A program made the position numbers and the translations under genes. Under the pieces are notes generated by a model, which searched no databases, was not told where the DNA came from, and saw only the letters and a list, made by a program, of their open reading frames with translations. 64,000 bases of DNA, taken from NCBI RefSeq assembly GCF_004331035.1, contig NZ_SJNT01000013.1:1-64000 (forward strand). Direction: 5' to 3'. Shown here one piece after another: positions 35,594 to 45,069 of this stretch. The DNA is from Acinetobacter sp. ANC 4910. Its GTDB lineage: Bacteria; Pseudomonadota; Gammaproteobacteria; Pseudomonadales; Moraxellaceae. Each line of letters begins with the position of its first letter. The stretch's first letter is position 1.

Positions 35594-36244
35594 ATGGCTC
35601 AATTTGCAGTGATTGGTTTAGGAAGTTTTGGTGCAACTGTTGCAACTGAATTGGTCGATTTAAAGCATGATGTTCTTGGCATCGACAGCAATAAAAAATA
35701 TGTAGAAAACATTTCTGATGTATTAACCCATGCTGTCATTGCAGATGCTACGGATGAACACGTACTCAATGAATTAAACATTCAAAACTGTGATGCCGTT
35801 GTGGTGGCCATTGGGGAGGATATTGAAGCCAGTATTCTTTGTGTTTTACATCTCAAGAACCTTGGCATTGAAAAAATTTGGGTAAAAGCAAAATCAAAAT
35901 CCCACCATATGATCCTGAGTCATTTGGGGATCAACAAAATTATTCATCCAGAAGAAGATATGGGCGTCCGTGTTGCACAGTCGCTTAGCTACCCAATGGT
36001 CAGCCGCTATATGTCTTTGGATGATGATCGCTATATGGTAAAAATTGAGATTAAAGACAATTTACATGGCACTCGTTTTCAAACCATTTGCGAGTACAAC
36101 TCAGAAATTAAAGTTATATTACACAAGCGTGGTAAAGATCTTTCATATCAGGTAGACCCTAATTTGGTATTACAACATGGTGATATCATTGTGGTTGAGG
36201 GTCACTTGGAACAACTACGAAAATTATCGAATCGTTTTAAATAA
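35594..36244 (+). CDS. ktrA: K+ uptake regulatory subunit with RCK domains (KtrA/TrkA-like)
   Basis: 216 residues. An N-terminal Rossmann RCK domain begins directly with FAVIGLGSFGATVATEL (GxGxxG), and the C-terminal RCK_C domain follows from about residue 135. The protein gates the membrane subunit encoded next, binding ATP/ADP or NAD. AAGGA stands before the ATG. It is the first gene of the two-gene ktr operon; two bases separate it from the channel subunit. Confidence 0.92.
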   Translation: MAQFAVIGLGSFGATVATELVDLKHDVLGIDSNKKYVENISDVLTHAVIADATDEHVLNELNIQNCDAVVVAIGEDIEASILCVLHLKNLGIEKIWVKAKSKSHHMILSHLGINKIIHPEEDMGVRVAQSLSYPMVSRYMSLDDDRYMVKIEIKDNLHGTRFQTICEYNSEIKVILHKRGKDLSYQVDPNLVLQHGDIIVVEGHLEQLRKLSNRFK

Positions 36245-36245
36245 T

Positions 36246-37586
36246 ATGAAAATAATACGAAAAAAGCCCAAAAACACGGTTAACTTAAGCCCTCCTAGCT
36301 TATTAGCACTCGGCTTTTTAAGTTTTATCCTTATTGGGACCTTGCTGCTCAAATTGCCCATTGCCCATCATGGCGATTTGTCTTGGATACATGCACTATT
36401 CACAGCAACATCAGCAGTCACAATTACAGGTTTATCTGCTGTCAATGTCGGTGAAGCTTATACTGTATTTGGCAAAGTCGTCATTATGCTATTGCTGCAA
36501 TGTGGTGGTTTAGGTTTTATGACTTTCGCCATTTTAGCCGTAATGAGCCTTTCAAATAAAATTGGGCTAAAACAGCAAATTATGGCGCAAGAAACAATTG
36601 GACACACCAGTTTATCTAAGGTCTCACACACCATTAAAGCAGTTCTATTGTACTCATTATTTTTCGAAGCCATTGGTACATTTATTCTCACGATTGCTTG
36701 GATGCAAGAATATGACTTTTTAAAAGCTTTCTTTTATGCAGCCTTTTACAGTGTTTCAGCCTTTAATAATGGTGGATTTTCATTATTTCCCAATAGCTTA
36801 ATGGACTTTTCTAGCCAATATTTTATTACATTTACCATTAGCCTGCTATACATTATTGGCGGTATTGGTTTCTTGGTCTTAATGGATATTAAACACAAAA
36901 GAAGCTGGAAAAAACTAAGTCCAAATAGCAAGCTAATTTTATTGACTATTGCTGGTCTCAATCTATTTTCCTTTGTCATATTTTGGTTATTAGAAGTCAA
37001 TAATCCTCTTACACTCGCCCCAATGAGTACGATGGAACAAGCAGTCAATGCATGGTTCCATGCGACTGTTCCGCGTTCATCTGGGTTTAACAGTTTAAAT
37101 GTAGGCGACATGACTGACGCATCTGCACTGGTGACCATGGTGCTCATGTTTATTGGCGGTGGCTCTTTAAGTACGGCGGGCGGTATTAAAGTCGGTACTT
37201 TTATTGTGGTTACCTTAAGCGTGGTCAGCTTTTTACGCCGTGCGGATGAAATACGTATTTTTAATTTTTCTATCCCACAAAATACGTCATTCAAAGCCAT
37301 GGCTGTAGTGTCTATTACCGCTATGTTGGTGTTTATGGGTTTTTTGACCTTATTGCTATTAGAACCTAAACACCATTTCCTCGATTTACTTTTTGAGGCT
37401 GTATCGGCAGCCTGTACGGTTGGTCTGTCACGTGGTATTACCTCCGACTTACAACCTGCCAGTCAAATTACCTTAATGCTGTTGATGTTTGCTGGTCGAC
37501 TTGGCCCACTTACTTTAGCCTATATGATTGCCACGCCGAAAAAAACACGCTTAAAACATCCACCTACAGATATTCAGATCGGTTGA
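36246..37586 (+). CDS. ktrB: K+ uptake membrane subunit KtrB/TrkH family
   Basis: 446 residues when started at ATG 36246, two bases after the ktrA stop. A longer frame from 36177 would overlap ktrA and is not expected. Four pore loops with selectivity-filter glycines can be seen: TITGLSAVN, AFNNGGFSLF, RSSGFNSLN and TVGLSRGITS. Together with KtrA it imports potassium, with sodium coupling in known members. The first protein-coding codon has no ribosome site, so translation is likely coupled. Confidence 0.92.
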   Translation: MKIIRKKPKNTVNLSPPSLLALGFLSFILIGTLLLKLPIAHHGDLSWIHALFTATSAVTITGLSAVNVGEAYTVFGKVVIMLLLQCGGLGFMTFAILAVMSLSNKIGLKQQIMAQETIGHTSLSKVSHTIKAVLLYSLFFEAIGTFILTIAWMQEYDFLKAFFYAAFYSVSAFNNGGFSLFPNSLMDFSSQYFITFTISLLYIIGGIGFLVLMDIKHKRSWKKLSPNSKLILLTIAGLNLFSFVIFWLLEVNNPLTLAPMSTMEQAVNAWFHATVPRSSGFNSLNVGDMTDASALVTMVLMFIGGGSLSTAGGIKVGTFIVVTLSVVSFLRRADEIRIFNFSIPQNTSFKAMAVVSITAMLVFMGFLTLLLLEPKHHFLDLLFEAVSAACTVGLSRGITSDLQPASQITLMLLMFAGRLGPLTLAYMIATPKKTRLKHPPTDIQIG

Positions 37587-37593
37587 AGATTTC

Positions 37594-37646
37594 AGGATGC
37601 CTCGCTACTAAAAAGGGAAAATATTTGAGAATTTAGTCGGCATCCT
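37594..37646. repeat. Extended inverted repeat in the ktrB-pldA gap
   Basis: AGGATGCC (37594-37601) and GGCATCCT (37639-37646) are complementary, and inside them ACTAAA and TTTAGT also pair. The loop is AT-rich. It lies 8 bases after the ktrB stop. It could be a 3' UTR fold or a small mobile-element remnant; no T-run. Confidence 0.5.
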
Positions 37647-37808
37647 ATTCTATTCTGTACGGATAAACTATGAGTGAAGCTCAAATAATTTCGAGTATAA
37701 AGTGAATACAAGCCTTTTTCAGTGAGCCAGTACTGCGCCATTTACACCATAGAATACTGCCAGATAAAGGATTGTGAAACAGCGTAATAAACTACAAAGA
37801 TTGCATAA

Positions 37809-37840
37809 AAAAAGCCTGAAATTTTAATTTCAGGCTTTTT
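37809..37840. terminator. Bidirectional terminator between ktrB and pldA
   Basis: AAAAAGCCTGAAAT and its exact complement pair (14 bp) around TTTA, flanked by A-run and T-run. It lies 18 bases from the pldA stop and can also end ktr transcripts. Confidence 0.88.
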
Positions 37841-37858
37841 AAACGTACTCAAAAAGTA

Positions 37859-39001
37859 TCAGTACCAATTCAGTAACGATACCCCCAACCCGACATAGGT
37901 TGCACGATGATTATAATCAATCAAACTTTCACCATAACCATCAAACAACTGGAATTGACCACGCAATTTGCCATGAATTGGAAATGACCAATCAAATTGT
38001 ACTGCGCCGTGAGAATCATCTCCGCCTTTTAAAGAGTGGCGTAACATTAAAGAAAAATCATGATCATCTTTACGGTAGAATGCTGTTATGTCACCCCGTC
38101 CCATATAATCTTTAATGTCTGGATTGTTATCATCTTTAGCATTTTCGTCAAAACGATACCAAGGACGAATCATCAAAGCAAAATTATCACGCTCAAAGCC
38201 TAAATTTAAAATAGCCCTATTCCAACTACGTGATAATGGATCTGAACGACCATTGGACTGGTGATTTAAAGTGATCCCAAAAAGACGCGCATTTAAACCC
38301 AAAATTTCATAATTGGTGCGAAACATTAAACTCGCTTCAGGCTCATAATTGGTTTCACGAAATGGGCGCGACTCATCTTCGTTATAAACTTGCCAACGCG
38401 AAGACTGTGTGTACCCTACCCAAATATCACCATTATCACCAAATAAATTTTCTACAGCTTTGGTCTTGAGTGAGATTTGAAACTTTGCCTCAGTCGATTT
38501 TAAGTTTTGGTCTTCATCCACGGTATTACGCGGGTTTGGACTATCTGGAAATTCATTTTTCTTACTTGACCAAAACACAGGCAACAAATATACGGGCTTG
38601 TAAGCACGAATATTCCAAGTCCCTAACTTACTGTCTGGCGATAATTCCCAGCGTTTATCTAGCAAAGACTGATTGGGGTCAATTTTCGGACCCTCCAGTG
38701 CAAATAAATTGCTAAAACTATTGCCTTGCTTCTCAGTGCCTTGCGGTTCCTGCTGTTTCGTTGCCGTTTGCTTGACTAAAACAGGTTCTACAACCTTTGG
38801 TTTTTCTTCGGTTGCAGGTGTTTTAAATAAGGTATCATAACAAGCCAATCGATCTGCATTTGACTCTAAACCTACACAAGCTTCTGGACTAGCAGGTGAA
38901 ATTTGCTCTGCTGAATCTTGTGCATAGGCAGCAGTATATGCCGAGCTGAGCATAATAACGCTCAGCGACAGCACACCACGTTCAAATGATTTGAGCGCCA
39001 T
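37859..39001 (-). CDS. pldA: Outer-membrane phospholipase A1
   Basis: 380 residues from ATG 39001, preceded by AAGGGGTG. The GTG at 39007 is another in-frame choice. It has an N-terminal signal (ends TAAYA before QDSAEQ), then a low-complexity linker, then the OMPLA barrel from about residue 115. The catalytic HxS motif NHQSNGR gives His247 and Ser249. It hydrolyses phospholipids in the outer leaflet and helps maintain lipid asymmetry. The N-terminal extension (about 90 residues) is longer than in E. coli PldA (289 aa). Confidence 0.9.
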   Translation of the reverse strand: MALKSFERGVLSLSVIMLSSAYTAAYAQDSAEQISPASPEACVGLESNADRLACYDTLFKTPATEEKPKVVEPVLVKQTATKQQEPQGTEKQGNSFSNLFALEGPKIDPNQSLLDKRWELSPDSKLGTWNIRAYKPVYLLPVFWSSKKNEFPDSPNPRNTVDEDQNLKSTEAKFQISLKTKAVENLFGDNGDIWVGYTQSSRWQVYNEDESRPFRETNYEPEASLMFRTNYEILGLNARLFGITLNHQSNGRSDPLSRSWNRAILNLGFERDNFALMIRPWYRFDENAKDDNNPDIKDYMGRGDITAFYRKDDHDFSLMLRHSLKGGDDSHGAVQFDWSFPIHGKLRGQFQLFDGYGESLIDYNHRATYVGLGVSLLNWY

Positions 39002-39025
39002 AAACACACCCCTTTTCTTATTGTA

Positions 39026-41965
39026 TTAATTAACTTGATGAATTTCGAAGCCTAATGCTAACAATTCATCTTTTTTCGCCATTGGGGCCACAACAGCCTT
39101 ATTGGCTTCTTGATTAAGCAAATATTGTTCCGCTACACGCTTCAAGTCATCCAATGTCACAGACAACAAGCGTTCACGTAATTGTTTGCGGAATGCAGGT
39201 GTCCGAGCATGCAACAAAGCATAACAAGCGGTAATCGCTTCGCCCGCTGGTGAACCAGGTTTATCCATAGAAGCAATGAGGCCTAAAATAGCTTCTTCCA
39301 ACTGATGTGGTTGTTGTTCAGTATTTAACAACCAAGCAACACTGGCTTCAAAATCATTAAAAGTTTCTGCTAAGCGCGGGTCACGGTAGCTATAGAAGCG
39401 GAAAGAACACGCATTGCCATCATAACTTGCGCCACCACCATAAGCTCCTCCTTTTTCACGGATTGCACTATGTAAGAAACCATTACGCAAATATGCTGCC
39501 AATACCATGAGTGGTGCTGCATCAGCGTGCGCGACATCTACAGCAGGATAGGCTGATGCACAAAATTGTACATTGGCTTGAATTAGCCATGCTTCATCCG
39601 CATCGGTATCAACCTGCTCAGCAGTTTTTAAAGTTACAGTGTGTTTAGGAACATCTAACTTGTCCCACACATTTTGAACCTCTTCCACCAAGCGGTCTGA
39701 TTGATGTTCTTCGCAGACCAACAAGAACTGTTTCGGTGCTTGTAAAAGTTTTAAATGAATCGCTTTTAATTCATTGATCAAATCATCATAAGCCGCTGCA
39801 TCTTTTTCAATTCGGCTGACCAAATCACCCAGCCAGTTTAATGCACCTAAACCTGTGTTGTGATAATCACGTTGTGCCAAAGCACTGTGGTTACGTCCCG
39901 CAATTTGCATGGCATAACTGTGACCTGAACCTGAAAGACGTGATGCCCAACGCGTTTTACGTTGTTGTAATAACTCGACAATTCGATCTTTTTCATCAAA
40001 ACGTAGCTGTTCAAAAGCCAATTTTAACAAAGCAATACTGTCAAAATTACTCACCAATGATTTAGTGGTCAGCGTTAACCATGCACTAATCTTCTGTTTA
40101 TCATCCACTTTAGAACGTAAAGAGGCTCCCATACCCAAACCGCCACTCACCGCGGTTTGCAGTTGTTGTAGCTCAAGATAATTATACTGACCTGCACCAA
40201 CTTCACCCATCAAAATAGATAACAAGTTAAAGTATGGCGATTGCACTACATCTTGCGGAATTTCAATCAGCACCTGATTATAGTAAATACCATTGGTACC
40301 TGCATGATAAAGGTTCAGCGGATAGTCAATACGATTTGAGATAATTTCGCGCAATTGCCCTTGTACAATTTGTAGTTCCGCAGGCACATCTTCCAAGCCT
40401 ACTTTAGGCAACAAATTTAAGTCATCAGGTGTATCTTGACGAACTTTCAGCGCTTCAGTTTGTGCTTGAATCTCTGCTTTTTCCGCTTCGGTCAATTGTG
40501 CACCAATTTCGGCTAAACGTGCTTTTTCTGCCGCCGCTTCCACTGCTGACTTGTTGGCATCAGGCACTAAGGTCATTTGCACGCGATGAGGATTATCAAT
40601 CAAATGTGTTTTGATTAGGTTTGACAACCACATTGGATCTTTGAGTTCTTCTTTCACCGCAGCAATGGCTGAATCGACATCCCAAACCGTGATTGGATCG
40701 CTATGATGAATAACGCTGCCCAAACCATTTAAGATGAGGCTTAGACCATACGGCATGCCATCACCATTGATTTCACGTTGGTGCAATTCAATTTGATGTA
40801 AAATCGCATCGACCATGTTTTGATCGACCGGTTTTGAAGCAACATCTTCCAAAATTTTAAACACGCCTGCTTTAAACTCTGCCGCATGTTCTGGGTTTGA
40901 ACCTTGTACGCCACAGTAGAAGGTCATTTCATAGTTAGAGTCATCTACACCCATAATTGGACCTGTAGACTGTGCATAATCACAAGTCTCTAAATAATGG
41001 CGTAGCGGAGAAGCTGAATCTTCTAACAGAACCCCTTCCACAAGGCGCATACCTAAACGTAGTTTGATCTCACTGGCTTTAGGCAATAACCACGAAATGA
41101 TGTGATAAGTTTTGTCTTTTAAATCTTCTGCATCCACCGCATAGGTTTCAGTCACTTCTAGCGGCGCAGTTAAACGACGCTCTTCTTTGGAAAATAGCGT
41201 TTCACCTTTTGAAAACTTCGCCAATGCCAAAGTTTCAAACTGTTCTTGTAAGTTGTAAGCAGGCTCATTACCAAAGGTCATGAAAACCGCATTACTTGGG
41301 TGATAGTGTGACTTATAGAAATTAACTAACTCTGGGTAAGTTAGATCAGGAATGTCTTTAGGGTCACCACCTGAGTTGTAATGGTAAGTCGTTTCTGGGA
41401 ATAAATGATGTGCAAGTTGGTGATACAACTGATCTGAAGGAGAACTCATTGCCCCTTTCATTTCATTGAAAACCACACCTTTATAAACAGGCTCACCATT
41501 TTCAAGCTCAATACGAATACCTTCTTGAGCAAAATCTAATGGATTTAAATTGGCTGCAAAAGCAGCATCTAAATACACTTCAAGTAAATTCTGGAAATCT
41601 TTTTTATTCTGGGTTGCAAATGGATACGCGGTCCAATCCGCAGCGGTAAACGCATTCATAAAAGTATTTAATGAACGTCGAATCATTAAGAAGAACGGGT
41701 CACGCACTGGGAATTTTTCAGAACCACACAATGCTGTATGCTCTAAAATATGCGCTTCACCTTTTGAATCCATGGGCTGGGTACGAAAAGCCACCAAGAA
41801 CACATTTTCATCGTGGTTAGTCGCAAGATGATAATGTACAGCGCCAGTCACTTTATGCTGGTACTCGGTCACTAAAATATCTAAGGCTTCAACATGGTGT
41901 TGACGAATCAACTGAAACGCGGGATGTACAGTTTGGGAAAGGGTTTCAGTCACATCTACAGTCAT
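39026..41965 (-). CDS. Presequence-protease-like M16C metallopeptidase
   Basis: 979 residues when started at ATG 41965, which follows AGGAGC at close spacing. A frame extending to 42025 lacks such a signal. The inverted zinc motif HILEH is at 72-76 with GCGS-like context TALCGSEKFPVRDPF. The size and insulinase-type fold halves match the M16C (PreP) group, which degrade peptides in a closed chamber. It is separated from pldA by 24 bases and has no obvious partner. Confidence 0.92.
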   Translation of the reverse strand: MTVDVTETLSQTVHPAFQLIRQHHVEALDILVTEYQHKVTGAVHYHLATNHDENVFLVAFRTQPMDSKGEAHILEHTALCGSEKFPVRDPFFLMIRRSLNTFMNAFTAADWTAYPFATQNKKDFQNLLEVYLDAAFAANLNPLDFAQEGIRIELENGEPVYKGVVFNEMKGAMSSPSDQLYHQLAHHLFPETTYHYNSGGDPKDIPDLTYPELVNFYKSHYHPSNAVFMTFGNEPAYNLQEQFETLALAKFSKGETLFSKEERRLTAPLEVTETYAVDAEDLKDKTYHIISWLLPKASEIKLRLGMRLVEGVLLEDSASPLRHYLETCDYAQSTGPIMGVDDSNYEMTFYCGVQGSNPEHAAEFKAGVFKILEDVASKPVDQNMVDAILHQIELHQREINGDGMPYGLSLILNGLGSVIHHSDPITVWDVDSAIAAVKEELKDPMWLSNLIKTHLIDNPHRVQMTLVPDANKSAVEAAAEKARLAEIGAQLTEAEKAEIQAQTEALKVRQDTPDDLNLLPKVGLEDVPAELQIVQGQLREIISNRIDYPLNLYHAGTNGIYYNQVLIEIPQDVVQSPYFNLLSILMGEVGAGQYNYLELQQLQTAVSGGLGMGASLRSKVDDKQKISAWLTLTTKSLVSNFDSIALLKLAFEQLRFDEKDRIVELLQQRKTRWASRLSGSGHSYAMQIAGRNHSALAQRDYHNTGLGALNWLGDLVSRIEKDAAAYDDLINELKAIHLKLLQAPKQFLLVCEEHQSDRLVEEVQNVWDKLDVPKHTVTLKTAEQVDTDADEAWLIQANVQFCASAYPAVDVAHADAAPLMVLAAYLRNGFLHSAIREKGGAYGGGASYDGNACSFRFYSYRDPRLAETFNDFEASVAWLLNTEQQPHQLEEAILGLIASMDKPGSPAGEAITACYALLHARTPAFRKQLRERLLSVTLDDLKRVAEQYLLNQEANKAVVAPMAKKDELLALGFEIHQVN

Positions 41966-42119
41966 GTGCGCTCCTAATAATCTTTTAAATAAAACTGAAG
42001 TGATTATAGCTTTAGTTTGAGCCATAATTCACGTATAAACCCGAGTATTTTATTCGGGTCTGAAACAATACACAGTAACACACTGTGCATTGTGTTAAAT
42101 GCAGTAAATTACTGAAAAA

Positions 42120-42569
42120 CTAGATTAAATATTTAAAGTAGTTATAACTTGGATTATTTTCAACCCAAACGTAGTTCTGTTTTTGATAAAAATCTGCGGC
42201 TAATCGTGTATCCGTATGTAAACAGAGCGCTGAAAAGTTAGGTTTAGCTTTACTTTCCAAGTATGCCAACAGGTCTTTTCCAACGCCATGTCTTCTATAT
42301 TTGGGATGTACATAAAAACGTCTTACTCGACCAATTCGGCTTTTTTGCCCATCTTCTTCACGTTGTTGATTTAATCCACCACACCCAATCAGCTTTTCAC
42401 CATCATAAGCAACTAAAAAAAATTCACCTTCATCCTGAAATCTATTTTTGCCATTGGCAAATTCTTCAATTAAACGCTGAACAATATTGAATCCTTCTTT
42501 GTTTGCAAGTTTGAGTAAAGTATCAATCTGAGTGGGTAATTGTGTTGCTTCTTGAATGATGAGGTCCAT
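42120..42569 (-). CDS. GNAT-family N-acetyltransferase
   Basis: 149 residues. The acetyl-CoA motif A is in RRFYVHPKYRRHGVGKDLLAY (RRHGVG core), and LIGCGGLNQQ precedes it. The C-terminal LAADFYQKQNYVW is the usual GNAT end. The substrate cannot be told. It follows the M16C gene upstream region, and the ATG has GAGGTCC nearby. Standalone gene. Confidence 0.85.
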   Translation of the reverse strand: MDLIIQEATQLPTQIDTLLKLANKEGFNIVQRLIEEFANGKNRFQDEGEFFLVAYDGEKLIGCGGLNQQREEDGQKSRIGRVRRFYVHPKYRRHGVGKDLLAYLESKAKPNFSALCLHTDTRLAADFYQKQNYVWVENNPSYNYFKYLI

Positions 42570-42717
42570 GTTTTATCTATTACCTAACACTGGTTTTTAC
42601 CTATTAAACAATAAAACACAATCAATTACGCATAATCTTGAATTTTATTCACAAAACTTCTGCAATCCTGAGCATTGGTGTAAACTTAGCGTTTTATTTT
42701 AGATGTGATTGAACGAC

Positions 42718-43725
42718 ATGACCTCTGTTGATCTTTTTGCAATTGGTAATGCGCTGATTGACCAAGAATTTAAAGTTTCTGATGAATTTCTTACGCAACA
42801 CAATCTGCAAAAAGGAACCATGCAACTCACCGATGGCGATCAACAAGCAAATTTATATACTCAACTGCAACAGTCTGAAGTTTATAAAGGTCAGGCTTCT
42901 GGCGGTTCTGCTGCCAATACAACCGTGGCATTTAGCGCACTTGGTGGTACAGCATTTTATGGCTGCCGCGTAGGTAATGATGAACTAGGTAAAATTTACT
43001 TAGATGGCTTAAATGAAGCAGGCATTCAAACCACTGCTAAATCAGTCAGTGATGGTGTAACAGGTACATGTATGGTTCTGGTCAGCCCTGACTCAGAACG
43101 TACTATGCAAACCTACTTAGGTATTACAGCAGAACTTTCTGCAGAACAAATTGATTTTGAGCCATTAAAAACTGCACAGTGGCTCTATATTGAAGGTTAT
43201 TTATCTACGAGCACTACTGCACGTGTTGCAGTCAAACAAGCCCGTAAAATTGCTCGTGCTCATGGAGTCAAAATTGCATTAACGTTGTCTGATCCAGCCA
43301 TGGTGCAATATGCACGTGATGGTTTAAATGAATTGTTAGATGATGGTGTAGATTTACTCTTTTGTAACCAACAAGAAGCCATGATGTACACCGAAACTAC
43401 GACAGTTGAAGATGCATTGGCTAAATTGAAGCTACATAGTAAATACGTTGTAATTACATTAAGCGCAGAAGGTGCGATTATTTCATCTGAACAAGAAACC
43501 ATTCGTGTGCCTGGTCGTGCAGTGACTGCGGTTGATGCTAATGGTGCTGGCGATGCATTCGCTGGTTCATTCCTTTATGCATTGAACACAGGTGAAAATT
43601 TACAAACTGCTGCTGAACTCGCAATTTTAATTTCAAGTGAAGTGGTCTCTCAGTTTGGTCCACGACTAACCAATCAAAACTATGCTGAATTGCTTGCCAA
43701 CTTTCAAAAGAAGGAATGTGCCTAA
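42718..43725 (+). CDS. PfkB-family carbohydrate/nucleoside kinase (adenosine kinase-like)
   Basis: 335 residues from ATG 42718 (a TTG at 42709 is the other choice). Ribokinase fold: GGSAANTTVAFSALGG near residue 61 and GAGDAFAGSF with the catalytic Asp at about 279. The domain resembles adenosine/ribokinase-like enzymes. The phosphate acceptor is not certain. It is followed by a Rieske protein gene overlapping by one base (TAATG) and a YqiJ-like gene, so the three form one transcript. Confidence 0.88.
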   Translation: MTSVDLFAIGNALIDQEFKVSDEFLTQHNLQKGTMQLTDGDQQANLYTQLQQSEVYKGQASGGSAANTTVAFSALGGTAFYGCRVGNDELGKIYLDGLNEAGIQTTAKSVSDGVTGTCMVLVSPDSERTMQTYLGITAELSAEQIDFEPLKTAQWLYIEGYLSTSTTARVAVKQARKIARAHGVKIALTLSDPAMVQYARDGLNELLDDGVDLLFCNQQEAMMYTETTTVEDALAKLKLHSKYVVITLSAEGAIISSEQETIRVPGRAVTAVDANGAGDAFAGSFLYALNTGENLQTAAELAILISSEVVSQFGPRLTNQNYAELLANFQKKECA

Positions 43726-44048
43726 TGCATAAACTTTGTATGACCGAAGACATTCCAGAGCGTGAAGCACGTGCTTTTGAAACGCCAAATGGTGATACGA
43801 TTTTTATTACACAGCGCGATGGTGCTTTTTTTGCCTATCAGAATGTTTGCCCACACCTACAAGTTGAACTTGAATTTCTTGAAAATCAGTTTCTAGACCG
43901 CGATCAAGAATATATAGAGTGCTCTACACACGGTGCATTATTTACTGTAGAAACGGGCGAATGCATATCTGGTCCTTGCCTAGGTCAGTCACTTGAAAAG
44001 GTCGAGATAACTGTGCATTCTGATGGTGGAATCTACCTACCTGAATAA
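43725..44048 (+). CDS. Rieske [2Fe-2S] ferredoxin-like protein
   Basis: 107 residues when started at ATG 43725, which overlaps the upstream TAA and has AAGGA nine bases before. Cluster ligands C42-P-H44 and C66-STH69 (CPHL and CSTHG) are intact. Soluble and single-domain, so it is a small electron-transfer protein or an NirD-like subunit. The partner reductase is not in this window. Confidence 0.9.
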   Translation: MHKLCMTEDIPEREARAFETPNGDTIFITQRDGAFFAYQNVCPHLQVELEFLENQFLDRDQEYIECSTHGALFTVETGECISGPCLGQSLEKVEITVHSDGGIYLPE

Positions 44049-44051
44049 TAT

Positions 44052-44681
44052 ATGGAATTTGCCATGCTTGAGTTAATACACGATATAAATTTAATGCCGT
44101 TTCATTTAAGTTTATTAGCACTTGTATTACTCAGCTTGGTAGAAACCATTGGTTACTTTTTACATATTCAACCAAGCCAATTTTTTAAGCGTGTTATTCC
44201 TCAAAAACTCGCAGAAGCTCCCTTACTCAACGTAAAATTTTCCAAGATCTTAATTTTAGTCTTCCTGTTGATGAATTTCAGCTTTTCTGGCTATTTCCTT
44301 CAATTTAGTTATTTCGCACAACAAGAAAATTTTTTACCCGCATATTACGTTATTCTTCCCGCATTAATTATCGCAATTTTCTTTACTGTGTTTATGATTC
44401 ATTGTCTAGATCAAGTGATTAGACCTACGCAAATACAGCTTCAATCTAATTTGCTGGGTAGGCTAGCAACCATTTCGAGTGGTAATGCTCGACCAGGTTT
44501 CTCTGCTCAAGCTCGAGTTAGAGATGAATATGGTCAACTGCACTATGTACAAGTCGAACCAGAATTTGGCGAGTTGGAATTTCAATCTCAAATTATTTTA
44601 ATTCGCATTAAACATGCACATTACATCGCCAAAAAAATCTCAAAATCAAATGAACTTTTCTCTAATGACTTACACAAATAA
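44052..44681 (+). CDS. YqiJ-like membrane protein with OB-fold domain
   Basis: 209 residues, same as E. coli YqiJ. Three membrane helices (LALVLLSLVETIGYFL; ILILVFLLMNFSFSG; YYVILPALIIAIFFTVFMI) and a C-terminal beta-rich OB-like domain starting at LGRLATISSGNAR. Such proteins usually sit beside a flotillin (YqiK), which is absent here. The first ATG (44052) and ATG at 44064 are both possible. Third gene of the PfkB-Rieske unit. Confidence 0.78.
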   Translation: MEFAMLELIHDINLMPFHLSLLALVLLSLVETIGYFLHIQPSQFFKRVIPQKLAEAPLLNVKFSKILILVFLLMNFSFSGYFLQFSYFAQQENFLPAYYVILPALIIAIFFTVFMIHCLDQVIRPTQIQLQSNLLGRLATISSGNARPGFSAQARVRDEYGQLHYVQVEPEFGELEFQSQIILIRIKHAHYIAKKISKSNELFSNDLHK

Positions 44682-44747
44682 GTAGGCTCTCGAACACTTA
44701 GCGCCCTATTTAGCTTTAATCCTTATTCGCTTTTACTCCCCCTTAAT

Positions 44748-44783
44748 ACTGTACTAACTGTACTAACTGTACTAACTGTACTA
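44748..44783. repeat. Four exact tandem copies of a 9-bp unit ACTGTACTA
   Basis: The unit ACTGTACTA is repeated four times head-to-tail in non-coding DNA between the YqiJ-like gene and the cyd operon. It may change copy number by slippage. Confidence 0.9.
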
Positions 44784-44987
44784 AGTTTAATTCAGCAGAT
44801 AAATCACAACAGCTCAAGGACTTCTTGAGCCTGTAGGATAAAAAAATTTACAAATAAGCCTCCCTCACCCCTTTCAATTATGTGTATATTTATTAATCAA
44901 TAATAAATAACATGAGCATTAATTAAGAAAACTAAATCTCAAACCAACTCTTTTAGTATAGTTTAATAATCAATCTATTTTTAAATA

Positions 44988-45069
44988 GACTAAAATAGTT
45001 TGTTTTATTATTTTTAAATAAAAGCATTTTAGTCGGATTTAAATACATTAAATCACAACCGTTTTAGTC
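44988..45069. promoter_or_regulatory. Cluster of TTTTAGTC boxes upstream of cydPABX
   Basis: TTTTAGTC occurs at 45027-45034 and 45062-45069 on the plus strand, and on the minus strand at 44988-44995 (GACTAAAA). The steps are 39 and 35 bases. A near match (TTTTAGTA) is at 44951. It could be binding sites of a cyd regulator; inferred. Confidence 0.35.

Noticed and set aside
36177..36245. Upstream start for ktrB inside ktrA
   Set aside because: It would overlap the end of ktrA by 68 bases with no ribosome site; the ATG at 36246 two bases after the stop is more natural.
36746..37300. 184-codon antisense ORF inside ktrB
   Set aside because: It is the reverse-frame shadow of a long, conserved membrane protein gene, with no ribosome site or independent start signal.
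44748..44783. CRISPR-like array
   Set aside because: The 9-bp units are contiguous with no spacers, and no cas genes are present. It is a simple tandem repeat.
44812..44830. GCTCAAG/CTTGAGC hairpin as a terminator
   Set aside because: It has a seven-base stem and no T-run after it on either strand, so termination is not supported.
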